64,000 bases of DNA from an uncultured Roseateles sp. (GTDB lineage: Bacteria > Pseudomonadota > Gammaproteobacteria > Burkholderiales > Burkholderiaceae_C). The DNA lies in NCBI RefSeq assembly GCF_963422335.1, contig NZ_OY729424.1, positions 4,712,001 through 4,776,000 of the forward strand, given 5' to 3'. The notes under the pieces are model-generated. The model worked only from the letters and a program-made list of their open reading frames with translations, was not told the DNA's origin and did not search any database. Position numbers and translations under genes: made by a program. Below, piece after piece: positions 42,751-50,647 of this stretch (position 1 is the stretch's first letter; each line of letters begins with the position of its first letter).

Positions 42751-44907
42751 TCAGAAGCTGCGGCGCCAGCTCACGGTGAGCGTGCGGCCGCGACCGGCGA
42801 ACAGGTCGTCGTTGGTTCCGGCAGGGTTGGATTGTGCGTAGTAGCCGATGTACTGGCGGTTGAACAGGTTCTCGATACCGACGCCGAACTCGCCCCAGGA
42901 CGTGCCGTAGCTTGCAGTGAAATCAGCCAAGGTGTAGCCGTCGAAATGCTCTTCTAGCCTGGCAGAGCCGGCCGTGCGGCCCACATTGATGTCGCGCGAC
43001 TGCAGCCGCGTTGCCTGCAGCCTGGCCTGGCCGGTGCTGGCGAACTGCCAAGTGGCCGCGAGCACGAATTTGTCGGGACCTTGCGAACGCGCGCCGAGCG
43101 TGACGTCGAGCGGCGCGCCGGCCTGCGCGGCCGTCATGCCGCGGGTGCGCGCATAGCTCGCCGACAGCGTCCAGTCGCGCGCCGGCTTCAACTCACCGCT
43201 GAACTCGAAGCCATTGACGTCGACCGGCACGCGCTGCACGGAGCCGACGCCGGTCGCCGCGTCGACGCGGATCTGCGAGCCGAGATCGGAATGCGAGCGA
43301 TAGACCGAGGCCGAGACGCTGCCGAGCGCGCCGCGCCAGGCCAGGCCGATCTCGCGGTTGTCGGTGATGACGGGCTCGAGCGAGATCAGCTTGTCGACCG
43401 ACTGGTTCGGCGTGTTGACTGCGCGCAGCACCAGGCCCACATCCGGCAGGCCGAAGCCCTCGTTGTAGGACACAAAACTCGACCAGCCACCACCCAGCCG
43501 CCAGACCGCACCCAGGCTCTTGACCCACTGGGTGAAGCTGCGCTGGCCGCCCTGCACGGCCGTGTTCTTGTAGAAGGCCAGGGTCTGATAGTTGTCGACG
43601 GCCAGCGTGGCGCTTTCATGGCGGGCGCCGCCGCGCACGGTGAAGGCGCCAAGTTCGTACTCGAGCTGTGCGAATGGCGCCGTGCTGCGGAACTTCAACG
43701 GCGGCACCCATATGCGGTCCGTCAAGGCCAGTCGCTGCTGCGAGGTGTCGCTGAGCCAGTCAAGGCCGGTCGTCAGTTCGAGCCCGTCGATGAACAGATC
43801 GGGCCGCACCCAGCTCAGCTTGAGGCCGGCCTTGTCGGCGACGACCTCGGACTGGTCGATCAGCTTGTCCTGCGGCGCCAGCCTGGCGTCCTGAAAGGTC
43901 GCGGCGGCGGTGGCGCCGTACAGCGCGCTGAAGTCCTGCTTGTAGACCTGGGCACGGGCCTGACCGCCGGCGAGATCGGCATGGGTCCAGTCCAGCGAAA
44001 ACGTGCGCACCTCGTTGCGCGGCGGCTGGCCCGGCGGCGTGTCGGGCGCGGCACCGGTCGGCAGACCGGTCTTGCGGTCGCCTGCGACCGGCTTCCAGTC
44101 GCCCTCGCCCTCGATGCGGAACTTGTTGAGCGAGAGCTGCAGGCGTTGCGCGCCGATATCGCGGCCGAGCTTGAGGAACAGATCGCCGGCACGCGAATCC
44201 TGTGTATCGCCCTGGATCGCCTCCAGGCCGAGTCGCTGGCCGCTGCCGTCGACGCCGATGCCGCGCACGGTGCCGCCGAGATGGAGCAGCGCGTCGAAAT
44301 CTCCCTTGTGCTCGAGCGTGTAGCCGGCCTTCCACAGCGCGTCGCCGCCATGACCCTGAGTGCCGAATTTGAGTTCGACGCGCTGGTGCGTGCCGGTTTC
44401 GCGCGGCGTGCGCGAGATGAAGTTGATGATGCCGCCGGTGGCGCCGAGGCCCTGCACGGCCGAGGCACCGCTGATCACCTCGATGCGCTCGATCAGCGAC
44501 GGATCGGCGAAATAGCCCTCGCGCGCGCCATTGCGCAACGGGTTGCTTTGCGGCACACCGTCGAACAACAGCAGGGCGGTACGACCTCGCATCGATTCGC
44601 CGAAGCTCGTCAGCTTCTGGCGCGAGGGCGCGTAGGAAGGGGCGAGCACTGACAGGACCTGGCTCAGGTCTTCGGCGACCAGGGTCTGAGCCTGGATATC
44701 CTGGCTTGTGATGACCGTGACGGCGCCCGGGATCTTCTCGATCGCCTTGTTGCCGCGCGTGGCGGTGACGACGACACGCTGAAGCGTGACCTGGTCGTCG
44801 GCGGACTGAGCAGTCTGGGCAGCGGCTGTGATCGACGTCAGCAGGGCGAGTGACGCCGTCGAGACGGGGCGGGATTTGAAGCGTGGGCCAACGACAGTGT
44901 GCGACAT
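42751..44907 (-). CDS. TonB-dependent siderophore/iron receptor
   Basis: 718 residues. Signal region up to about 36, a TonB-box-like VTLQRVVVTATRG (about 41-53), plug domain with IPGAVTVITSQDIQ and GRTALLLFDGVPQSNPLRNG, and a 22-strand barrel. It ends with GIENLFNRQYIGYYAQ and the terminal TVSWRRSF (final Phe). Transports a ferric chelate through the outer membrane with TonB energy. A perfect Fur-like palindrome sits 17-35 bases upstream, and the PepSY gene follows directly. Confidence 0.92.
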   Translation of the reverse strand: MSHTVVGPRFKSRPVSTASLALLTSITAAAQTAQSADDQVTLQRVVVTATRGNKAIEKIPGAVTVITSQDIQAQTLVAEDLSQVLSVLAPSYAPSRQKLTSFGESMRGRTALLLFDGVPQSNPLRNGAREGYFADPSLIERIEVISGASAVQGLGATGGIINFISRTPRETGTHQRVELKFGTQGHGGDALWKAGYTLEHKGDFDALLHLGGTVRGIGVDGSGQRLGLEAIQGDTQDSRAGDLFLKLGRDIGAQRLQLSLNKFRIEGEGDWKPVAGDRKTGLPTGAAPDTPPGQPPRNEVRTFSLDWTHADLAGGQARAQVYKQDFSALYGATAAATFQDARLAPQDKLIDQSEVVADKAGLKLSWVRPDLFIDGLELTTGLDWLSDTSQQRLALTDRIWVPPLKFRSTAPFAQLEYELGAFTVRGGARHESATLAVDNYQTLAFYKNTAVQGGQRSFTQWVKSLGAVWRLGGGWSSFVSYNEGFGLPDVGLVLRAVNTPNQSVDKLISLEPVITDNREIGLAWRGALGSVSASVYRSHSDLGSQIRVDAATGVGSVQRVPVDVNGFEFSGELKPARDWTLSASYARTRGMTAAQAGAPLDVTLGARSQGPDKFVLAATWQFASTGQARLQATRLQSRDINVGRTAGSARLEEHFDGYTLADFTASYGTSWGEFGVGIENLFNRQYIGYYAQSNPAGTNDDLFAGRGRTLTVSWRRSF

Positions 44908-44923
44908 TCTTTTCCAAAATATA

Positions 44924-44942
44924 AATGCGAATGATTCGCATT
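44924..44942. promoter_or_regulatory. Fur-box-like palindrome upstream of the TonB receptor
   Basis: Perfect 9-1-9 inverted repeat AATGCGAAT-G-ATTCGCATT, close to the Fur consensus core TGATAATNATTATCA and centred 26 bases upstream of the receptor ATG at 44907, with AT-rich flanks. It shares the half-site GCGAATGAT with the box upstream of the divergent peroxidase gene. Strong sign of iron control. Confidence 0.8.
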
Positions 44943-45195
44943 ATATGTTCTGAACGGTCAATTGCCATCACCGGTAGCGCTGCACGCGCAGCAGCGCGCC
45001 GTTTGGTTTGGTCCAGCACTTCCAGCCGGATCGGACGCCTCCTTGAGCCAGCCGTAACGCGTGTTCAAGCAGCCTGTGAAGGCTGCCTGGTCAGCGCTTG
45101 ACGCGGGTGATCGGGACCTCACCGGCCATGCCGTGCTTGCCCGTGTCGATGCTGTAGCGGGAGCAGATGAGAAAATCGTCAAATACAAATAGGAC
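44943..45195. other. Intergenic region between the two Fur-like boxes
   Basis: The gap between the receptor and the peroxidase gene is 320 bases. Apart from the two Fur-like boxes, I see no RNA gene, repeat or convincing reading frame here. A short stretch near 45080-45190 reads as peptide-like text on the minus strand (DDFLICSRYS and GKHGMAGEVP, ending in a stop), possibly the tail of a lost gene, but too short to support. Confidence 0.4.
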
Positions 45196-45215
45196 TTGAT
45201 ATCATTCGCAATCAT
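45196..45215. promoter_or_regulatory. Fur-box-like site upstream of the peroxidase gene
   Basis: TTGATATCATTCGCAATCAT lies 13-32 bases before the ATG at 45228. It has the Fur-like TGATATCATT and shares GCGAATGAT on the reverse strand with the receptor box. It is a less perfect dyad than the receptor site. Confidence 0.6.
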
Positions 45216-45227
45216 AAAAAGACTGCC

Positions 45228-46463
45228 ATGAACCATTCCGAAACTGCTCAGCATCACCACTCCGGGGCGTGGAGCCGGCAGCTGGCGGGCACTCTGTCCG
45301 TCCTGCTGGCGCTAGGACTCCAGGCCTGTGGTGGCGGCTCCCCTGCCCCTGAAACCGGCCCCGCCGAACCTGCGCCAGGCGCCCTCAGCACCCGCGCCAG
45401 CCTGGGCGAGCAAATCTTCAAAGACGCCTCGCTATCCGCCTCCGGCCGCCAGTCCTGCGCCAGCTGCCATGCAGCAGAGACCGGCCATGCCGGCCCGCGA
45501 AACACCGGCGTCACCGAGCCCGGCGGCGTAGCACTGGAGCTGCTGGGGGGCCGCAGCTCGCCCAGCATCCGCTACCTGTCCAGCAACAAGGCCTTCGGCT
45601 TCGACAAGGAGGGCACACCCAACGGCGGCTTCTTCTGGGACGGCCGTGCCGCCAGTCTGCAGGAGCAGGCCGGCAAGCCCTTCTTCAACCCCAAGGAGAT
45701 GGCCAACGGCAGTACCGAGGAATTGATCGCCCGCCTGGCCAGGACCTCCTATGTGGTGGCCTTCAAACAGGAGTTCGGCGCCGACATCCTGCAGAACCCG
45801 GCCGAGGCCTTGCAGCGCATGCAACTGGCTCTGCAGGCCTTTCAGCTGGAGGACGCCAGCTTCCGGCCCTTCAGCAGCAAGTACGACGAGTTCCTGCGGG
45901 GCCGTGCCGCACTCAGCGAGCCCGAGCTGCGCGGCCTGGCCCTGTTCAACGCCAAGGACAAAGGCAATTGCGCTGCCTGCCACCCCTCGGCCAAGGGCAC
46001 GGACGGCAGCTTCCCGCTCTTTACAGACTTCAGCTACGACGCCCTGGGTGTGCCGCGCAACAGCGCGCTGGCGCCAAATGCCGATCCGGCCTTCTACGAC
46101 CTGGGGCTGTGCGCCCGCGAGGGTGGCGATATGGCGGCCCGGCGCGATCTCTGCGGCGCCTTCAAGGTGCCCTCGCTGCGCAATGTGGCGTTGCGCAAGG
46201 CGTTCTTCCACAACGGCCGTTTCACCGATCTGCGCGAGGTCCTGAGTTTCTATGTCCAACGCGACATCTACCCCGAGAAATGGTATCCGCGCCTGCCCGA
46301 TGGCAGCGTGGACAAGTTCAACGACCTGCCGCCCGAACTGCGCCGCAACGTGAACGTCAGTGAAGGCCCCTACAACCGTCGCCCCGGCCTGGCCCCTGCA
46401 CTCAGCGAGGCCGAGATTGATGATCTGCTGGCCTTTCTGCGCACCCTCAGCGACGCGCACTGA
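45228..46463 (+). CDS. Di-heme cytochrome c peroxidase-family lipoprotein (MauG-like fold)
   Basis: 411 residues. Lipobox LGLQAC with Cys34 predicts a lipoprotein. Two heme sites: Cys77-Ala-Ser-Cys80-His81 and Cys248-Ala-Ala-Cys251-His252. The family ending FKVPSLRNVALRKAFFHNGRF (seen as KVPSLRNVALRK, then FFHNGRF) is typical of bacterial CcpA/MauG-type di-heme enzymes. It reduces peroxide or oxidises a partner protein in the periplasm. It heads a five-gene run (porin, FMN-binding, ApbE, membrane protein) behind a Fur-like box. Confidence 0.88.
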   Translation: MNHSETAQHHHSGAWSRQLAGTLSVLLALGLQACGGGSPAPETGPAEPAPGALSTRASLGEQIFKDASLSASGRQSCASCHAAETGHAGPRNTGVTEPGGVALELLGGRSSPSIRYLSSNKAFGFDKEGTPNGGFFWDGRAASLQEQAGKPFFNPKEMANGSTEELIARLARTSYVVAFKQEFGADILQNPAEALQRMQLALQAFQLEDASFRPFSSKYDEFLRGRAALSEPELRGLALFNAKDKGNCAACHPSAKGTDGSFPLFTDFSYDALGVPRNSALAPNADPAFYDLGLCAREGGDMAARRDLCGAFKVPSLRNVALRKAFFHNGRFTDLREVLSFYVQRDIYPEKWYPRLPDGSVDKFNDLPPELRRNVNVSEGPYNRRPGLAPALSEAEIDDLLAFLRTLSDAH

Positions 46464-46496
46464 ACGCTCCGAATTTCATCTCCCAGAGACTCCGAC

Positions 46497-47801
46497 ATGA
46501 GCAAAAGAAACCTCACCCGCGCGCCCCTGCTGCGCCCCCTCGGCCTTGGTCTGATGCTGGCCATGGGTTCGGCCCAGGCTCAAACCGGCACCGAGCAAGA
46601 GCTGCTACGCCGCGTCGACCAACTGGCAGCCGAGTTGGGCAAGCTGCGCGCCGAACTGGCGCAACTGCAGCAAGCGCCAAAGGCGGCTCCTGCAGCGCCC
46701 GCAACGCTACCTGCGCCCAGCACCGCGGCGCTGCTGGAAGACGCCCCCGCCTCTCAGCCACGCACTGTGCTGAGCGGCTATGCGGAGCTCAACTACAACC
46801 GCCCCAGCAGCAATGCCAAGGAGGCCCGGGCCGATCTGCGTCGCCTGGTGCTCGGATATCAGCACCGCTTCGACGCGAAGACCAAGATCGTCACCGAGAT
46901 CGAGGTCGAGCACGCGGTGGCCTCGTCCGGCGATCCCGGCGAGGTGGCGATCGAGCAGGCCTATGTGGAGCACCAGTTCCACCCGAACTGGGCGCTGCGC
47001 GGCGGCCTGTTCCTGATGCCCATGGGTCTCTTGAACGAGAACCATGAGCCCACCGCCTACTACGGCGTGGAGCGCAACTTCGTCGAAACCGCCATCATCC
47101 CCAGCACCTGGCGCGAGGGCGGCATCCAGCTGGTGGGCCAGTTGGACAGTGGCTGGACCCTGCAGGCGGGCATCTCCACCGGCTTCGACCTGAACAAGTG
47201 GGATGCTGCCAGCGCCGACGGCCGCGAATCGCCGCTGGGCTCCATCCACCAGGAGCTGGCACTGGCACGCTCGCGCGACCTGGCCCTGTTCGGCGCCGCC
47301 AACTACCGCGGCATCCCTGGCCTGCTGCTGGGCGCCAGCCTCTTCAACGGCCAGGCCACCCAGGGCCAGCAGGCCACCAGCGCGCGCATCACCCTGTGGG
47401 ACCTGCATGCACGCTGGACCCCCGGCCGCTGGGACCTTTCGGCCCTGTACAGCCGCGGCAGCATCTCCAACACCGCTGCTCTCAACCTGCCCCTGGTGGG
47501 TGGCGACAGCCTGATCCCGGCGCGCTTCGACGGCGCCTATCTGCAGGCGGCGTACAAGCTCTGGGAGCAGGACAGCTACGTGCTCAAGCCCTTTGCACGC
47601 TGGGAGCGCTTCAATACCGCCAGCCGCTATGCTGAACTCGGCGCCGGCCTGACCCCCGAAGTCATCGGCAGCGAGCGCGTCTACACACTGGGCGCCAATT
47701 TCGAGTTCGCCCCCGGCGTGGTGCTAAAGACCGATGTGCAGCGCTTCCGCCTGAACAAGGACATGAACCGGGTCAACCTCGGGCTGGGCTGGAGCTTCTG
47801 A
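46497..47801 (+). CDS. Outer-membrane porin with N-terminal coiled coil
   Basis: 434 residues. Signal peptide (LGLGLMLAMGSAQAQ), then a heptad-like coiled coil TEQELLRRVDQLAAELGKLRAELAQLQQ (about 31-58), a Pro/Ala linker, and a 16-strand-type barrel ending in WSF. This resembles the phosphate-selective OprO/DcaP-type porins. The coiled coil is seen in trimeric DcaP-like channels. Substrate unknown; its place behind a Fur box suggests a role in iron or copper chelate passage. TGATG links it to the next gene. Confidence 0.8.
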   Translation: MSKRNLTRAPLLRPLGLGLMLAMGSAQAQTGTEQELLRRVDQLAAELGKLRAELAQLQQAPKAAPAAPATLPAPSTAALLEDAPASQPRTVLSGYAELNYNRPSSNAKEARADLRRLVLGYQHRFDAKTKIVTEIEVEHAVASSGDPGEVAIEQAYVEHQFHPNWALRGGLFLMPMGLLNENHEPTAYYGVERNFVETAIIPSTWREGGIQLVGQLDSGWTLQAGISTGFDLNKWDAASADGRESPLGSIHQELALARSRDLALFGAANYRGIPGLLLGASLFNGQATQGQQATSARITLWDLHARWTPGRWDLSALYSRGSISNTAALNLPLVGGDSLIPARFDGAYLQAAYKLWEQDSYVLKPFARWERFNTASRYAELGAGLTPEVIGSERVYTLGANFEFAPGVVLKTDVQRFRLNKDMNRVNLGLGWSF

Positions 47802-48343
47802 TGCGCCTGGTTCTCGCTGCATGCGGCGTCATGGCCGTGGCGCCGGGCAGCGCCTTTGCGGTGGACTACATGACGGCCGAGGCCGCAGCCAAGCTGATCT
47901 TTGCCCAGGCCGATCGCTTCGAGTTGCAGGACTGGACGCTCGACGCGACCCAGTTGCAAGCCATCGCCGCCCTAGGCGTGAAGCCGCGCAGCGCGCGCTG
48001 GCAGCTGCGCCTGGCCTACAAGGGCAAGGAGCTGTTGGGGGTGCTGGTGGCCGACGAGGTGCTGGGCAAGTTCGAGCTCATCAGCTATGTCGTAGGTGTA
48101 GGCGCCGACGGCAAGCTGAGCGGCCTGGAGATACTCTCCTACCGTGAAAGCCACGGCCATGAGATCCGCAGCGCCGCCTGGCGCAAGCAGTTCGTGGGCA
48201 AGGCCCAGGGCGCACCGATCAAGCTTGGCGAGGACATTGCCAATGTCTCTGGTGCCACCCTCTCCTGCAGCCATGTCACGGAGGGCGTGAAACGCATCGT
48301 CGCGGTGATTGAACAGGCACGTCGCTCGGGCCGCCTCGGCTGA
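47801..48343 (+). CDS. Extracytoplasmic FMN-binding-domain protein
   Basis: 180 residues with a signal peptide ending near GSAFA. An FMN-binding (RnfG/NqrC-like) domain follows, whose flavin-attachment motif is VSGATLSCSHVTEGVKRIV (SGAT near 148-151). In this family FMN is joined by ApbE through a phosphoester to the Thr of an S/TGATxx motif, and an ApbE gene follows immediately. Starts one base into the porin stop (TGATG). Likely the electron carrier of an iron-reduction module. Confidence 0.83.
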   Translation: MRLVLAACGVMAVAPGSAFAVDYMTAEAAAKLIFAQADRFELQDWTLDATQLQAIAALGVKPRSARWQLRLAYKGKELLGVLVADEVLGKFELISYVVGVGADGKLSGLEILSYRESHGHEIRSAAWRKQFVGKAQGAPIKLGEDIANVSGATLSCSHVTEGVKRIVAVIEQARRSGRLG

Positions 48344-48346
48344 GCC

Positions 48347-49099
48347 GTGGAGCTGCAACGCCGCGCCCAGCCCAGGCTTGGCACCCTGCTGGAGATCAGC
48401 CTGCGGCATGCCGACGCCGCCGCTGGCGCAGCCGCGCTGCAGGCCGGATTCGAGCAGGCGGCGCACCTGCAGGCCCAGCTCTCGCGCTTTGAGCCCAGCA
48501 GCGATATCGCGCGCTTCAACGCGCTGGATCTCGGACAAGACCTGATTCTTTGCCCCGCAGCCCAGCGCGTGCTTTCCGCGGCGGCCTGGTTGCGAGCATT
48601 TACCCAGGGTAGCTTCGACATCAGCCAGGGCAGCGGCTGCTGGGGCTGGCGGCTGGCGCGCGGCCGCATCAGCAAGACCATGGCCGGCACCCAGCTGGAC
48701 CTGGGCGGCATTGCCAAAGGCTTTGTGGTGGACCGCCTGATCGCCCAGTTGCGCCGCGCCGGATGCGCCTGGGCGGCGGTGAATGCCGGCGGTGACCTGC
48801 GTGTGTTCGGCGAACAGGCCCTGCCGCTGTGGTTGCGTGACGAGCGCCAAGGTGGCCTGCGTGAGATCGGCAGCCTGGCAGATGGGGCCTTCGCCAGCAG
48901 CTACTACGGCCCCGGGTGCCGCAGCCGGTTGCAAGGTGCGGTGCCGGACCTGGATGTGCAGGTGGCAGTGGCCGCGCCCAGTGCGCTGTGGGCCGATGCG
49001 TTGTGCAAACTGGTCGCGCTCGGGCATGAGAGACAATCCGCCCTGCTCGATCGGCTGCAGGCCCAGGCCTGGATCTGGCGCGCCGAGCCTGGCCCCTGA
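48347..49099 (+). CDS. apbE: ApbE-family FAD:protein FMN transferase, short form
   Basis: 250 residues with a GTG start three bases after the previous stop. Motifs include FTQGSFDISQGSG, TQLDLGGIAKGFVVDRL (DLGGIAKG is the family signature) and VNAGGDLRVFG near 143-153, with WADALCKLVALG for the metal-binding C-terminal part. It is about 60-80 residues shorter than usual ApbE, has no signal peptide or lipobox and lacks the common HIIDPRTG motif. Likely flavinylates the FMN-binding protein encoded upstream, if it is active and exported or acts before export. Confidence 0.8.
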   Translation: MELQRRAQPRLGTLLEISLRHADAAAGAAALQAGFEQAAHLQAQLSRFEPSSDIARFNALDLGQDLILCPAAQRVLSAAAWLRAFTQGSFDISQGSGCWGWRLARGRISKTMAGTQLDLGGIAKGFVVDRLIAQLRRAGCAWAAVNAGGDLRVFGEQALPLWLRDERQGGLREIGSLADGAFASSYYGPGCRSRLQGAVPDLDVQVAVAAPSALWADALCKLVALGHERQSALLDRLQAQAWIWRAEPGP

Positions 49100-49105
49100 G
49101 TAACC

Positions 49106-49624
49106 ATGCGCCACCACACCCTCAAGATTCCACGCTGGCAAAAACGCTGGCTCTACACCAGCTTTACGCTGCTGCTGCTCAGCGGACTGCCCTGGTTGCT
49201 GTTGCACTACGGCCGCGATGCCGATACGCTGCCGCCTCCCGCCGAGGCCTGGCTGATGCGCATGCACGGTCTGGCCAGCATGTTCTGCCTGCTGGGCCTG
49301 GGCATGCTGAGCGCCAGCCATTTGCTGCCCGGCTGGCGCCTGAGCGGGCGTGGCGGCCGAGCGAAACAGCGCGGAAGCGGTCTGTGGCTCAGCAGCGCGC
49401 TGACGCTGTGCACGCTGCTGGCCTATGGGCTCTACTATCTGATCCCCGAGGCTTTGCACGAAGCTGCGGGCTGGTTGCACGCCTGCCTGGGACTGCTTGC
49501 GCTTGGCTCCTGGTGGTGGCACCGCCGCAACGCGACTCGACACCACCACCAGGGTGCTTCAGGAGGCCCGGGCCATGCCATGGCTCCCGCAACCGGCCGA
49601 GCGAAATCAAGGTTTGCAGCCTAG
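49106..49624 (+). CDS. Small membrane protein, DUF4405/PepSY-like
   Basis: 172 residues with three to four membrane segments (about 15-35, 52-75, 92-112, 116-138). His residues in HYGRDAD, RMHGLASMF and LHEAAGWLHACLG could bind heme. The C-terminal tail (HRRNATRHHHQG) is His-rich. I cannot name the family firmly; it resembles short cytochrome b-like partners of flavinylated extracytoplasmic reductases. Last gene of the Fur-linked run, six bases after apbE. Confidence 0.6.
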   Translation: MRHHTLKIPRWQKRWLYTSFTLLLLSGLPWLLLHYGRDADTLPPPAEAWLMRMHGLASMFCLLGLGMLSASHLLPGWRLSGRGGRAKQRGSGLWLSSALTLCTLLAYGLYYLIPEALHEAAGWLHACLGLLALGSWWWHRRNATRHHHQGASGGPGHAMAPATGRAKSRFAA

Positions 49625-49967
49625 ACACAGAAATTCCGGTTCCAAGCGTCCCGTTGTTGCCCATGCGCTCGGGCCCGCAAACAAAACAGCCGGGAACGCC
49701 AGGGCGTCTTGACGATCTGTCACCTTCTTTTGGGGGCATGAACTTCACCCATGGCCCTCTTCAGGTCGATATCGTCGACGCGCGACCTGCGCTGCAGCGC
49801 CGAACGCGGCCAAGCGCCGTAGCGAGTTCCCGTCCCATCGCTGGCGCCCCCACCTCTTGAATGCAAGTGCTCGGCTGGCGCATTGACCTCTAACGGATTC
49901 TGTTGGAATATGGAACATTCTCGAAATGCATCGTCGGCGTAGCCACGCACAAGAGAGGTCAACTGCC
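49625..49967. other. Gene-free region between the iron-linked run and the PEP-CTERM gene
   Basis: About 340 bases with lower GC than its surroundings. I find no supported gene, strong terminator or RNA. An AT-rich patch at 49887-49925 (TCTGTTGGAATATGGAAC) may be the promoter of the next gene; it is followed by AAGAGAGGT, the ribosome site. Confidence 0.4.
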
Positions 49968-50609
49968 ATGCGCACTTCCTCGATTCACCTGCGAGGGGCG
50001 GCTGCAGCCCTGGGGGCGCTCTGTCTGAGTGCCGCGGCCCAAGCCACAGACTTTGCGTTTGAAGGAAACTTCAGCGTGGATGACCAGTTGGCGATCTTCC
50101 AGATCGACCTGCTTGCAGCCGGCGACCTGGCCGCCCTGACCCTGTCCTACACCGGTGGCACCAACCACCACGGCACGACCATCCCCGCCGGCGGGTTCGC
50201 TCCGGTGCTCAGCCTGTTCGGCGCTGACGACTACTACGTCTACGGTGGGGCGCTCAACGCCGGCCCGCCGGGGTGTAGCAGCTACTGCTGGGACGCGGGC
50301 TTCAACTTCCAGGGCGCTCCTGCGGGCCACTACACGCTGGTGCTGTCCCAGGTCGGCAACGAGCCCGATCCGGCATCGAGCTGGCAGCAGGCCTTTCCCA
50401 GAACCGTGGCACAAGACCACCACTACACCGCCGTGTTCATGCCCGGCAACCCCAACGCGACGTTTATCGACATCGACGGCTCGCAGCGCACCGGCCACTG
50501 GGCGCTGGACCTGAGCCTGGGCGGCAGTGTGAGCCAGGTGCCCGAACCCGCCAGCGGCGCGCTGCTCGCTGCCGGTCTGGCGCTGTTCGCGCTGCGCCGC
50601 CGCACCTGA
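49968..50609 (+). CDS. PEP-CTERM sorted exoprotein with DVUA0089-like domain
   Basis: 213 residues from the ATG at 49968, with AGAGAGGT upstream. Signal peptide ending AAAQA-TD. The mature domain (FEGNFSVDDQLAIFQIDL, seen as FEGNFSVDDQLAIF) is the beta-sandwich often paired with PEP-CTERM. The C terminus is a clear sorting signal: VPEPAS, then a hydrophobic helix GALLAAGLALFAL and the RRR end. Such proteins are sorted by exosortase (EpsH/XrtA-type) to the surface or EPS; the exosortase is not in the window. Confidence 0.85.
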   Translation: MRTSSIHLRGAAAALGALCLSAAAQATDFAFEGNFSVDDQLAIFQIDLLAAGDLAALTLSYTGGTNHHGTTIPAGGFAPVLSLFGADDYYVYGGALNAGPPGCSSYCWDAGFNFQGAPAGHYTLVLSQVGNEPDPASSWQQAFPRTVAQDHHYTAVFMPGNPNATFIDIDGSQRTGHWALDLSLGGSVSQVPEPASGALLAAGLALFALRRRT

Positions 50610-50647
50610 GTGCCCCCAAACGGTATCCATTCCGGAAAGGAACGGCC

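Noticed and set aside
44958..45260. A 100-codon minus-strand frame in the iron gap
   Set aside because: It runs through the Fur-like box and the promoter of the peroxidase gene and resembles no family.
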